This document shows positions 42,148 to 52,791 of a DNA stretch of 64,000 nt, piece by piece. Numbering within the stretch: the stretch's first letter is position 1; every line of letters starts with the position of its first letter. The DNA is from Caloramator sp. mosi_1 (GTDB taxonomy: Bacteria; Bacillota; Clostridia; Clostridiales; Caloramatoraceae): contig NZ_CP117677.1 of assembly GCF_028622835.1 (NCBI RefSeq), forward strand, positions 1,784,820 to 1,848,819, written 5' to 3'. The notes beneath the pieces are model-generated. The model was not told where the DNA came from. It did no database searches and worked only from the letters and a program-made list of their open reading frames with translations. A program made the translations under genes and the position numbers.

Positions 42148-43772
42148 ATGAATCAAAAATTCAAAAGGCTACTAAGTGTAACGCTTTGTGGTGCTGCATT
42201 AGTTGGTTCATTAATGACAGCAAGTATAAGAAGTGTTATTAGTGTTAAGGCTGAAAGCCCCAGGAAAGTAAAAATGTTATTATGTTAATTGGGGATGGAA
42301 TGAGTACGGAAGCAATAACACTTGCTAGATGGTACAATAATGGACAACCCCTAACTATGGATGAAATTTCTGTAGGTGCAGTAAAAACTTATTGGGCTGA
42401 TGGACCTATTTCTGATTCCGCACCAGCTGGTACTGCTTATGCTGTTGGAGAAAAAACAAAGAACAAATATGTTGGTATATCAAAGGATAAAAAGCCGTTG
42501 ACGACAATATTAGAAGCAGCTAAAGTGGATGGAAAGTCAACAGGTCTTGTGTTTACTTGTGAGGTTCCACACGCAACACCTGCAGATTTTTCAGCACATA
42601 TAGACTCAAGAAGTAATTATGATGCAATTATAAAGCAACAGGTTTACAATAATTTAGATGTTGTTTTAGGTGGTGGAGATAAATATGCACAAACATATAG
42701 AAATGAATTAATTGCAAAAGGGTACGACTATGTTACAACTAAACAGGAAATGATTAGTTCAACTTCAAATAAAATATGGGGTATGTTTGCAGAAGTGGAT
42801 TTGGCTTATGATATTGATAGATCAAAAATAGACCAGAAGAACCAACACTTGAAGAAATGACGAAAAAAGCAATTGAAGTTTTATCAAAGAATGATAAAGG
42901 ATTTTTCTAATGGTTGAAGGAAGTAAAATTGACTGGGCGGCACACGCAAATGATCCAGCAGGAATTGTTTCAGATATAATGGCTTTTGATAGGGCTGTTA
43001 AAGTAGCACTTGATTTTGCTAAAAAGATGGAGATACAGTAGTGATAGTTACCACAGATCACGGTAATAGTGGAATAAGTATAGGAAATTATGAAACAGGA
43101 TCAACAAAAGATAAGAGATTTACCTATGACAATGTTACTTTTAATGATAGTGTAAATAAGATTAAAAATGTAAAGATGACAGCACAAACATTCAATAAGA
43201 TCATAACAGGTAAGACGGATTTAGAAATAAAGAATTTAGTAGAAGAAAATTATGGTATAAATGATTTAACAGACGAGGAAATTGTTAAAATAAAATCTAA
43301 TAAAATAAATGAAGTAGTAAGTGCAAGAGTTAAAATAGGATTTACAACAGGTGGACATACAGGGGAAGATGTGTATTTAGGAATATATGCACCATTTGGA
43401 GTTGAAAAACTAAAAGGGGTTGTTGAAAATACAGAAGTTAATAAATATATGCAAAGAATTTTATTAGGAGAAGAAAAGTTAAATTCATTAACACAACAAA
43501 TGTTTATTAATGGAAAAGAAGCCTTTGAGGCAAAGGGTGCAACAGTAACTATTACAATACCTAAAATTGCTGATCCAAAGGATCCTAATAAAGAAATTGA
43601 TGATTTTAAAAATGCATATGTAACAGTTACAAAGGGAACAGACGAATTAAAACTATATCTATATACAAATATTTATGAACTAAATGGTTTAAAAGGAGAA
43701 ATAAATTCAGTAATGCCTTATATTTCAGACAACTTCTATGTACCAAAACAAGTACTTGATTTAATTAAGTAA
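42148..43772 (+). CDS. Secreted alkaline phosphatase (1)
   Basis: PhoA-family metalloenzyme, about 542 aa with an N-terminal signal peptide (hydrophobic to about residue 33). Motifs: NVIMLIGDGMS metal site, DSAPAGTA with the nucleophilic serine, EGSKIDWAAHAND, TTDHGNSG and GGHTGEDV. No C-terminal anchor, so it is likely released or loosely wall-bound. Deficits near 42270-42274, 42826-42830, 42903-42907 and 43021-43025. First gene after the Pho-box-like repeats. Confidence 0.93.
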
Positions 43773-43784
43773 GGGGCTTTATTA

Positions 43785-45638
43785 ATGAAGTTAAATATAT
43801 TAACTAAAAAGATAACAAGTATAGCTATAGCAACGGCTATATCAGTTTCAGTTATTTCAACTTCACTATTAGAGAATTATAATAAGGTTGAAGCATCACA
43901 ACCAAGAAAAGCAAAAATGTTATAATGCTTATTCCAGATGGAATGAGTATAGCAACAACAACTCTTGCAAGATGGTACAAAGATGCACAAGACGGTATAG
44001 TAGGAAATGATAAACTAGCATTAGATGAGATAGCAGCGGGATATGTAAAAACATATTGGGCAAATGGTCCTATAACAGATTCTGCACCAACTGCAACTGC
44101 TTTAGCTTTAGGTATTAAGTCAAATAATAAATTTGTAGGAGTAGATATAAATAAAAACCCAAAGGCTTCAATATTAGAAGCTGCAAAGTTAAGTGGTAAG
44201 GCAACTGGTGTTGTAGCTACAAGTGAAATAATGCACGCAACTCCTGCAGGTTTTACAGCACATTACCCAGATAGAAGTAATTATAATGCTTTATCGAAGC
44301 AACAAATATATAATAATGTAGATGTCGTTTTAGGTGGTGGTGATAGCTTTTTGCAAAAGAAGGTGGAGGCAAAAGAACAGATAACAAAGATTTAAAGGAA
44401 GAGATAAAGAGATTAGGATATGATTATGTTACTACTAAAAATGAAATGATGAATTCAAAGTCAAGTAAAATTTGGGGAGCATTTGCACCAAAGGATTTAG
44501 CTTACGATATAGATAGAGCTGAAACAAGACCAGAGGAACCTACTCTTGCAGATATGACAAAAAAGCTATTGAAATGTTATCAAAGGATAACGATGGTTTC
44601 TTTTAATGGTTGAAGGAAGTAAGATCGACTGGGCGGCCCACGCAAATGATCCTGTTGGAATGGTTACAGACACGCTTGCTTTTGATGAGGCTGTTAAGGA
44701 AGCACTTGAATTTGCTAAAAAGATAATAATACAGTAGTAATTGTATGTGCTGATCACGGGAATAGTGGTATTAGCATAGGAAATTTTGAAACAGGTTCAA
44801 CATCAGATAAGAGATATAAATATGATGATATCTCATTTGTAGACAGTGTATTTAATATAAAAAATGCTAAGGCTACAGCAGAAAGATTTAATAAGATGAT
44901 AGAAGGAAAAGATGATGCGACTATTTTAAGCTTAGTTGCAAATTATTATGGATATAATGATATAAATTCAGAGGAATTAGCAAAAGTAAAGGCAGGAAAA
45001 ATTAATGAAGTTGTAAGTGCAAGAACAAGAATAGGTTTTACAACTGGTGGACATACAGGTGGGGATGTAATGTTGTATTGTTATGTACCGTTTGATATAG
45101 AAAGATTAACAGGTACAGTAGATAATACAGAAATTAATAGATATATGGTAAAAGTATTAGGATTAAATATAGATGAGGCAACAAATAAATTGTTCGTTGA
45201 TGCTAAGGCAGAATATGAAAAAATAGGTGCGGAATATGAATTGGATTTAAAAGATAACGACAATCCAAAAGCAATAATTAAAAAAGATGATGTTAAGATG
45301 ATTGTTAATGGCTATACAAATATTGTTGAAGTAAATGGTGAAGAGCAATATTTAAATGGTGTAACTGTTTTTAATGGAGAAAAATGTTTGTGCCAAAGCA
45401 GGCTGTTGAGCTGTTTGTTAAACAATATAACAATGCTAAACAAATAAAGGATAATTCAACGAATAATAATGAAGAAAGAAATAATCCAGATAACACTCAA
45501 AAGAATAAAAATACAATGTCACAAAATGGCAAGTTACCTAAGACAGGTTCTGCCTTTGACTTTGTAATAATTATGACTGGAGCGGTATTAATTATATTAT
45601 TAGGTTCAATAATGATAGTTATTAGTGAAAGAAAATAA
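43785..45638 (+). CDS. Alkaline phosphatase (2), LPxTG sortase-anchored
   Basis: Paralogue of the preceding gene, about 619 aa: signal peptide, then NVIMLIPDGMS, nucleophile DSAPTATA, EGSKIDWAAHAND, ADHGNSG and GGHTGGDV. It differs in an Asn/Lys-rich linker and a C-terminal LPKTG, a hydrophobic stretch and the tail SERK, i.e. covalent attachment to peptidoglycan by a class A-type sortase. Deficits near 43915-43919, 44357-44360, 44562-44566, 44601-44604, 44718-44722 and 45381-45385. It lies 12 bases after gene 1; same transcript. Confidence 0.93.
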
Positions 45639-45686
45639 GGATAGTTAATTATATTTTATATTAAAAATTTAGTGTACAAATTGTAA

Positions 45687-45741
45687 AAACATCTTCAATT
45701 AGGTAAAATAAGATAATCTAATTGAAGATGTTTTATTTTTT
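45687..45741 (+). terminator. Terminator of phosphatase operon
   Basis: AAACATCTTCAATTAG / CTAATTGAAGATGTTTT, a long perfect stem, then T-rich. Element B begins 6 bases later. Confidence 0.92.
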
Positions 45742-45746
45742 ATATA

Positions 45747-45944
45747 GGGACGGTTACTTATTTTATTACATAGGTTTGCATTTAGGGGATACGGAAAGGG
45801 ATAGGCAATATTTTGTATTATGAGTATTTATATAACAATTAAATTATAAAAGGTATCAATAACGAAGTGGTTACTTCAAAATACGATCTTTAGTTTATTG
45901 TAAAGTATATTTTTATAACTGTGAAATAATAAGTAACCGTCCCC
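45747..45944 (+). mobile_element. MITE-like element B, RAYT-related ends
   Basis: 198 bp, same inverted ends as element A (GGGACGGTTACTTA ... TAAGTAACCGTCCCC) and an identical first 26 bases. Non-coding, with an internal GAAGTGGTTACTTC hairpin. Together with element A it brackets the phosphatase operon. Confidence 0.75.
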
Positions 45945-46016
45945 ATTAAAAATAAGTGTTACTGTACAATAACAAAAATATAATTTAATATAAATAAAAA
46001 ACAAAGGAGTGGTTGT

Positions 46017-46679
46017 ATGGAAAGATATATTATTATAGTTTTTAAATTGATATTATCCTTTATATTAGGAGGAGTTGTTGGATATGAAAGAGAATTTAAA
46101 AATAGACCTGCAGGGCTTAGGACACACGTTTTGGTATGTCTTGGAGCAACTTTAGTTCAAATAATCTCTATTGATTATTATAGATTAAATTCTATTTATA
46201 GCTATGATCCTATGAGACTTGGAGCACAGGTAATAAGTGGTATAGGTTTTTAGGTGCTGGTACAATTTTGAAGGAGGGTGTGAATGTTAAGGGACTAACT
46301 ACTGCAGCAAGTATTTGGTCTGTTGCCTGTATTGGTCTTGCTGTTGGTTCTTCACTATATTTTGAAGGCATACTTACAACTTTGTTTATTTACTTTTGTT
46401 TGAGATGGTTTAAAGGTATTGAAAAAGAATTATTCAAGGGAAAAGATATATAGTTTTTAAAATGATTGTAAAGGATGAACCAGGTGTTATAGGTGAAATA
46501 GCAAGTATACTTGGTAAGAAAAAAATTAATATAACTAATATAGAATTACAGAAAATAGATGACTATTATGTTGAAATAGAAATTGCAACAAACCTATTAT
46601 ATATGCAAAAACAACCGAAATAATTGAAATGATAGGCAATTTAAAAGGTGTAGAAACCATAAAGATGAAAGAAGAATGA
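46017..46679 (+). CDS. MgtC/SapB-family membrane protein with C-terminal ACT domain
   Basis: About 221 aa: four membrane segments with the MgtC hallmark GGVVGYEREFKNRPAGLRTHVLV (residues 17-39) and GAQVISGIGFLGAGTI. An ACT domain follows from about residue 145 (VKDEPGVIGEIASILGKKKINI), which probably senses a small ligand. The family is linked to Mg2+ or acid stress and ATP-synthase control. Deficits near 46246-46251 (6 T), 46441-46444 (4 A) and 46591-46593 (AAA). Confidence 0.88.
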
Positions 46680-46742
46680 ACAAAATATTTTAAATATAAA
46701 AAATATTTGATAAAATAAAATTAGGTAAATTTATAGGGGTGA

Positions 46743-47653
46743 ATGGCAGTGATAAAAAATTTTGATGAATTAATTGAAATTGTGAAACAACAACAAAGAT
46801 GAAGCTTGCAGTAGCTGCTGCAGAAGATGAAGAGGTTCTTTTAGCGGTGGATGAAGCTACAAAACTTGGAATAATTGATGCTATTCTTGTAGGCAATAGG
46901 GAAAAGATAATAAAAATAGCAAACCAGTTAAATGTAGATATTAGTTCATATGAAATAATACATACAGATGTTTTAAAAGATGCAGCAAGAATAGCAGTTT
47001 CTCTTGTTGCTGATAATATAGCAGACTTTTTAATGAAGGGATTAATTGGAACAGCAGACCTTTTAAAGGCAGTTTTAGATAAGGAGAAGGGGTTAAGAGG
47101 AAGTGGACTTTTAAGTCACGTGATGGTATATAGTGTCCCAACATACCATAAATTATTATTTTTAACCGATGGAGGAATGGTTACATATCCAGATCTTTAT
47201 CAGAAGGTTCAAATAGTAAACAATGCTGTTAAGGTGGCAAAGGCATTTGGAATAAATCCAATTCACGTTGCACCTTTATGTGCAGTTGAAGTGGTAAACC
47301 CTGATATGCAAGCAACATTAGATGCAGCAGCCTTATCAAAAATGAATCAAAGGGGACAAATTAAAGATTGTGTTATTGATGGGCCGCTGGCACTTGATAA
47401 TGCAATTTCTTTAGAAGCAGCAAAACATAAGGGAATAGTAAGTCCTGTTGCAGGTCAAGCAGATATATTGCTTGTTCCTAATATTGAATCAGGAAATATT
47501 TTAGGAAAATCATTGACTTATTTTGCAAAGGCAAAATCAGCAGGGGTTATTATGGGAGCAAAATGTCCTATTGTTTTAGTTTCAAGAGCAGATACACACG
47601 AAGCAAAACTAAATTCCATAGCACTTGGAAGTTTAGTTGCAAATAATAAATAG
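46743..47653 (+). CDS. ptb: Phosphate butyryltransferase-type acyl-CoA phosphotransacylase
   Basis: About 303 aa, PTA_PTB family: converts an acyl-CoA and phosphate to acyl-phosphate and CoA, the step before ATP formation by an acyl kinase. Typical NFDELIEIVK start, LMKGLIGTADLLKAVLDKEKGLR, FLTDGGMVTYPD, and a GQADILLVPNIESGNILGKSL block near the C-terminus. Length fits Ptb rather than the longer Pta. GTG 46749 is an alternative start with better Shine-Dalgarno spacing. One A is short near 46786-46788. Heads a run with iorAB; no kinase gene is in view. Confidence 0.85.
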
Positions 47654-47671
47654 CCTATATGGGGGATGAGG

Positions 47672-49438
47672 ATGAAAAAAATAATGTCAGGAAATGAAGC
47701 CATTGCAAGAGGGGCTTGGGAGGCAGGATGTACGTTTGCAGCAGCATATCCAGGTACTCCAAGTACAGAGATATTAGAAAATATAGCACAGTATGATGAA
47801 ATTTATTCAGAATGGTCTCCTAATGAGAAGGTGGCAGTAGAAGTTGCTTGTGGTGCATCTATTGCAGGGGCAAGAGCACTCTGTGCTATGAAACACGTTG
47901 GATTAAATGTAGCAGCTGATCCTCTTTTTACAATAGCTTATGAAGGTGCAAATGGAGGATTAGTTATTATATCAACTGATGATCCTGGTATGCACAGTTC
48001 GCAAAATGAGCAGGATAATAGATTATATGCACCTCACGCTAAGGTTGCAATGATTGAACCTTCGGATAGTCAAGAATGTAAAGATTACATAAAGTATGCG
48101 TTTGAAATAAGTGAAAAATATGATACTCCTGTTTTATTTAGAATTACAACAAGAATTGCACATAGTAAAGGGGTAGTTGAAGTTTCTGAAAGAGAAGAAG
48201 TTGAATTTAAACCATATGAAAAGAATGTTAAAAAGTATGTTATGATTCCTGGGCACGCAAGAATAAAACACGTTGAGGTTGAGGAGAGATTAAAAAGACT
48301 TAAGGAGTTATCTAATAATACTCCATTAAATAGAATAGAGTGGGGTGACAAAAAATAGGAATTATAACAAGTGGGATATCCTATCAATATGCTAAAGAAG
48401 TATTTGGGGATAATGCATCATATCTAAAGATAGGGTTTAGTTATCCTCTACCAGATGAATTAATAAGAAACTTTGCTAAAGAAGTTGATAAATTATATAT
48501 TATAGAAGAAAATGAGCCATATCTTGAAAACTATATAAAGAGTATGGGAATTGATTGTGTAGGAAAGGATATAATACCAATCTGTGGTGAGTTAAATCCA
48601 GATATCATAAAAGAGGCCTTCTTTGGAAAAGAGGAAAAAGAAAAGTATAAATTAGATGTAAATGTACCATCAAGACCACCTGTATTATGTCCAGGTTGTC
48701 CACATAGAGGTATTTTCTATGTAGTAAGCAAATATAAAGATATTGTAGCTACAGGAGATATAGGATGTTATACTTTAGGAATGATGCCTCCGCTTAATGT
48801 GACAGATACAGTTATTTGTATGGGGGCAGGAATATCTGCTGCAATAGGATTTGAAAAGGTATATAAAATGGCAAATAGGAAGGGAAAGATATTTGGGTTT
48901 GTTGGAGATTCAACCTTCTTTCATTCAGGAATTACAGGTTTAATTGATGCAGTATATAATCAGAGCCCTATAGTTGCTGTTATATTGGATAATAGTATTA
49001 CAGCTATGACAGGACATCAAGCAAATCCAGGAACAGGTAAAACAATAAAGGGAGAAATAACGCAGGTTGTTGATATATATAGTATTGTAAAAGCAGTTGG
49101 TGTTAAAGAAGAAAATATAAGAGTTGTTGATCCTTACGATTTAAAGGCCACTGAAGAGGCTGTAAAGGATGCATATAATTCAATAGAACCATTTGTAATT
49201 ATAACAAAACAGCCTTGTGCTTTAATTAAAGAAGTGCAAAAAAGAGGGCAGGTAAATACTTAGTAATAAATCAAGAAAAATGTAAGATGTGTAAGGCTTG
49301 CTTAAGAACAGGTTGTCCTGCTATTTCAATAAGAAATAACAATGTAGTTATAGATAAGAATATGTGTAATGCTTGCACAGTATGTCAACAGGTATGTAAG
49401 TTTGATGCAATTGAAAAAGGGGAATTTTTAATGGTTAA
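47672..49438 (+). CDS. iorA: Indolepyruvate:ferredoxin oxidoreductase alpha subunit
   Basis: TPP- and Fe-S-dependent subunit, about 589 aa, oxidising aryl (and some branched) 2-oxo acids from amino-acid transamination to acyl-CoA with ferredoxin. N-terminal GNEAIARGAWEAGCTFAAAYPG, TPP domain CPGCPHRGIFY and TGDIGCYTLG, and a C-terminal ferredoxin-like part CKMCKACLRTGCP / CNACTVCQQVC. Deficits near 48352-48357 (6 A) and 49251-49253 (GGG). A third base (49415-49430) must be restored to recreate its stop; as read it runs in frame into iorB. Confidence 0.92.
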
Positions 49439-49998
49439 AAGTATATTGTTTGTTGGTGTTGGTGGACAAGGAATTATTTTGGCATCAAAGATATTAACAG
49501 AGGGATTGCTAAAGTTCGGGTATGATGTTAAAATGTCTGAAGTTCACGGAATGGCACAACGTGGAGGAAGTGTTACAACACAAGTAAGATTTGGAGACAA
49601 AGTATATTCCCCTTAATTGGTGAAGGTGATGCTGATGTTGTTGTTTCTTTTGAAAAGGTTGAGGCAGTCAGGTGGATTAACTATTTAAAAAGGATGGTAA
49701 ATTAATTGTAAATGATTATGAGATATATTCCTTACCTGTTCTTATAGGTAAGGAGGAGTATCCAGCAAATATTGAAAAAGAGCTTGAAAAGTCAAGAATA
49801 CAATATAAATTGTTCAATGCTGCAAAAATAGCAGAGGATGTTGGCAATATTAAAACTCAGAATATGGTTATATTAGGTGCATTAGTTAAATCACTTGGAC
49901 TTGAAAACTTAGATTGGGATGGAGTTATAAAAGATGTTTTGCCTGAAAAGTTAGTTGATATTAATATTAAAGCATTTAAAATAGGTCTCTCAATTTAG
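49431..49998 (+). CDS. iorB: Indolepyruvate:ferredoxin oxidoreductase beta subunit
   Basis: Gamma-type subunit, about 189 aa: SILFVGVGGQGIILASKIL start, KMSEVHGMAQRGGSVTTQVR near residue 40. Forms the holoenzyme with IorA, whose end it overlaps. Deficits near 49613-49616 (4 C) and 49685-49688 (4 A). Its TAG stop (49996-49998) shares its G with the first base of the RAYT-element terminal repeat, so the element lies exactly at the gene end. Confidence 0.92.
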
Positions 49999-51735
49999 GG
50001 ACGGTTACTTATTTATTTATAAAAGTAATCAACTTATGTTTAACTTAATCTATTATAGAAGATACCTACTTTTATAAGTTGATGATAAAATTTTTCTTTG
50101 ACATAATTAGCAGTGGAAGAATATAAATAAAGCAAAAATAAGCTAAAATATTTAATGCAGTAAAACTTGGGAAACAATGTTGCTTTAGATATGGATAATC
50201 GAGTAACAGAAGTTACCTTGATCACGAAGTTGACTCTTCTTTAAGTGGTAGTAGTTCACAATTTAACTTTATTGATAAAGGTGTGGTTTTTACCACATCT
50301 TTTTATATATAAAAATTGTGATATTTGATCAACATAGGATAAACATACAATATTATTTATTAATTGATATTATAAACATAGTTTCAAATATAATGGTTAT
50401 TATGGAATAAAGTAGACTCTACATTGGAAAAATAAGTATATAAAACAATGTGGAGGTGTTTTTATGCCAAGAATGGCAAGAGAAAAATCCTATGATTCTA
50501 TATACCATATAATGGTAAAAAGCATTTCTGAGGTAAACCTTTTTAAAGATGATGATGATAAAATAAATTATATAAATTTTATTAAAAAGCACAGGAACAA
50601 TTTGAATTTATTGTTTATTCATATTGTTTAATGGATAATCACGCTCATTTTATTATTGATGCAAATGGAGCAGATATTTCCAAAATAATGCATTTTATTA
50701 ACTATAAATATGCAATGTGGTTTAATAAAAGGTATAGCAGACACGGACATCTTTTTCAAGATAGATTTAAAAGCAAAATTGTTAAGGATGAAAGATATCT
50801 TTTGCCTTAACGGCTTACGTACATTTTAATGCTACTGCAATTAAGGGGTATGAGGAACATCCAGAAGAATATCCTTTCTCTTCTTTAGGAATTTATTTAG
50901 GATTAAAGAAAGATGAATTTGACTTAATAGATGATAGGTTTGTTTTATCAATGTTTGGTTTAAATGATGTTAGTGCAAGGGCTCAATATAAAGACTTTAT
51001 TTTTAAAGTTAAAAAAATTATTGATATACAAAAAGAAGAGTTTTTACAGGAACCTACAGAATATAGAAGTATGAGAAAGATTCTTGTAAGAGATTTTTCA
51101 CCTGAGAAGATAATTATGATTATGATGCAAAGGCTTAATTTAAATAAGTATTCATTATTAAAGTATAGAAGGGATGGAGTTGAGGCTAAGGCTGTTTTGT
51201 GTTTTATATTAAGAAAGTTATGTGATTTAAAGTGTGCAGAGATATGCAGAATTTTTGGTAATATAGGTCAAGCCAGAGTTTCAAAATTATGTAGAATAGG
51301 AGCAGAATTAGTGCACAATCCAAAATATGAAAATATTATAAATGAAATATTCCAACAATCTATATAACTTAAATTATTATAAGGTATATGTATATTTTTA
51401 TAAGCACATAGATTTTGAAAAATATAATAATAAATATAAAAATTTATCTAAGTAGAATGGACAAGCTATAATTAAAACAAACTCATATAATAATGGATTT
51501 ATGTTAATTGTGCTTTAGGTTAAATGGATAATTTATGTGAATTAAATTGTTAGTATATTTTTCAATAGAATCAGATATTATTTGAATTTTATTAAAATGT
51601 TTTGTTTATTATTAAATATTATGTAGTGTTTTGGGGATTATATTAAATTTAAAATACAAGAAAAATAATAGATTTAATTATTTAAAAGTTTATAATGCAA
51701 ATACATTTTTGTTTAAATAATAAGTAACCGTCCCT
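49998..51735 (+). mobile_element. RAYT-type (IS200/IS605-like) transposase element
   Basis: Begins GGGACGGTTACTTATTT directly at the iorB stop and ends with the inverted copy TAAGTAACCGTCCCT. Contains one Y1 transposase gene. The 5' non-coding part (50012-50463) has several hairpins, including GTAAC-AGAA-GTTAC near 50192 and GATGTGG-like arms near 50281-50303. The 3' part (51368-51720) is AT-rich with nothing recognised. Confidence 0.7.
50464..51367 (+). CDS. REP-associated tyrosine (Y1/HUH) transposase
   Basis: About 301 aa. Residues 1-150 are a Y1_Tnp domain: MPRMAREKSYDSIYHIMVK start, HUH motif in LMDNHAHFII, GHLFQDRFKSK, and the catalytic-tyrosine helix YLFALTAYVHFNA. The C-terminal third has an HTH-like region (VLCFILRKLCDLKCAEICRIFG), as in Firmicute RAYTs. 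Such enzymes cut and join single-stranded DNA at REP palindromes. Deficits near 50586-50590 (5 A) and 50800-50803 (4 T). Confidence 0.88.
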
Positions 51736-51845
51736 AATTTGAATAATTTGGTGATAAAAATGTGCTTAATAAATAAATTGAAATTTTGATATGACATTTA
51801 TGATAAAAAGGATAATATTAAGTAGAAATTATAAAGATTAATAAA

Positions 51846-51970
51846 TAAGTAACCGTCCCTTGATAAAACCTGGTCTTCTGCTAATATAAATAATAATAAT
51901 GTTTCAAAAATAAGTAACCGTCCCTATGTTAATATAAATAATAATGTTTGAAAAATAAGTAACCGTCCCT
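51846..51970 (+). repeat. Three further REP copies, two in a tandem 45-bp duplication
   Basis: TAAGTAACCGTCCCT at 51846-51860, 51911-51925 and 51956-51970, all in the same orientation as the element end at 51721-51735. The last two lie in 45-bp tandem units that differ by one or two bases. All are upstream of the PHP gene. Confidence 0.85.
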
Positions 51971-52040
51971 ATGTTAATAATGCTATAATAAAAATTATAT
52001 GATAAAATAATTTAAAAACCCAAATCAAGGAGTGGTATAT

Positions 52041-52776
52041 ATGATAAAGATAATAGGTGACTATCATACACATACAATATACAGCCACGGTAAAGGAACA
52101 ATAGAAGATAATGTTAAGGCAGCAATAAATAAAGGGTTAAAGGAGATCGTAATATCGGATCACGGTCCTGGTCATATGTTTTTGGTGTTAATTATAAAAA
52201 ATTAAAGAAGATGAGGCAAGAAATAGATAAGCTTAATGAAAAATATAGAGATAAAATTAAAATTTATTTAGGAGTTGAGGCTAATATAATAAGTACTGAA
52301 GGAGATATTGATGTAACTGAAAGAGAATTAAAGTTAATTGATAAACTTTTAGTTGGCTTTCATAATGGAGCAAAACCTAAATCCTTCAAGGATTTTTACA
52401 TACTTTATATTAAAAACAAAATGGCAAAGTACAACAAAATTTTACGAGAAGAATGTAGAAGAACAAATACAGAAGCTTTAATAAAGGCTATAAATAAGTA
52501 TAAGATAGATATAATAACACATCCTGGTGCTAAGGTGGATATAGATACAAGAGAACTTGCAAAGGCGGCAGCAAAAGAGGAACTGCACTTGAAATTAATT
52601 CAAGTCATAGATTTTTAACATTAGATTATGTTAAAATAGCAATGGAAGAGGGTGTTATGTTTTCAATAGATAGTGATGCCCACAAGCCTCAAGATGTAGG
52701 GAACTTTGACTGGGCATTAAATGTTGCAAAACAGGCAAATCTTCCACCTACAAGAATAATAAATGCAGAAAAATAG
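52041..52776 (+). CDS. PHP-domain phosphoesterase
   Basis: About 245 aa, YcdX-like PHP hydrolase. Metal motifs: GDYHTHTIYSHGKG (residues 6-19), ISDHGPGH, VEAN, FHNG, ITHPGAKV, ALEINSSH and SIDSDAHKPQD. Conserved first gene of the php-rapZ-yvcK-whiA block of clostridia. Deficits near 52177-52181 (5 T) and 52574-52577 (4 A). ATG 52041 follows AAGGAG. Confidence 0.9.
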
Positions 52777-52791
52777 TTAAGGAGGTCACTT

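Noticed and set aside
41667..45944. Phage or integrative element around the phosphatases
   Set aside because: No integrase, attachment site or phage gene; only short REP-ended elements are visible.
51721..51970. CRISPR array
   Set aside because: The repeats are the 15-bp RAYT terminal word, spacing is irregular, two units are simple tandem copies, and no cas gene is near.
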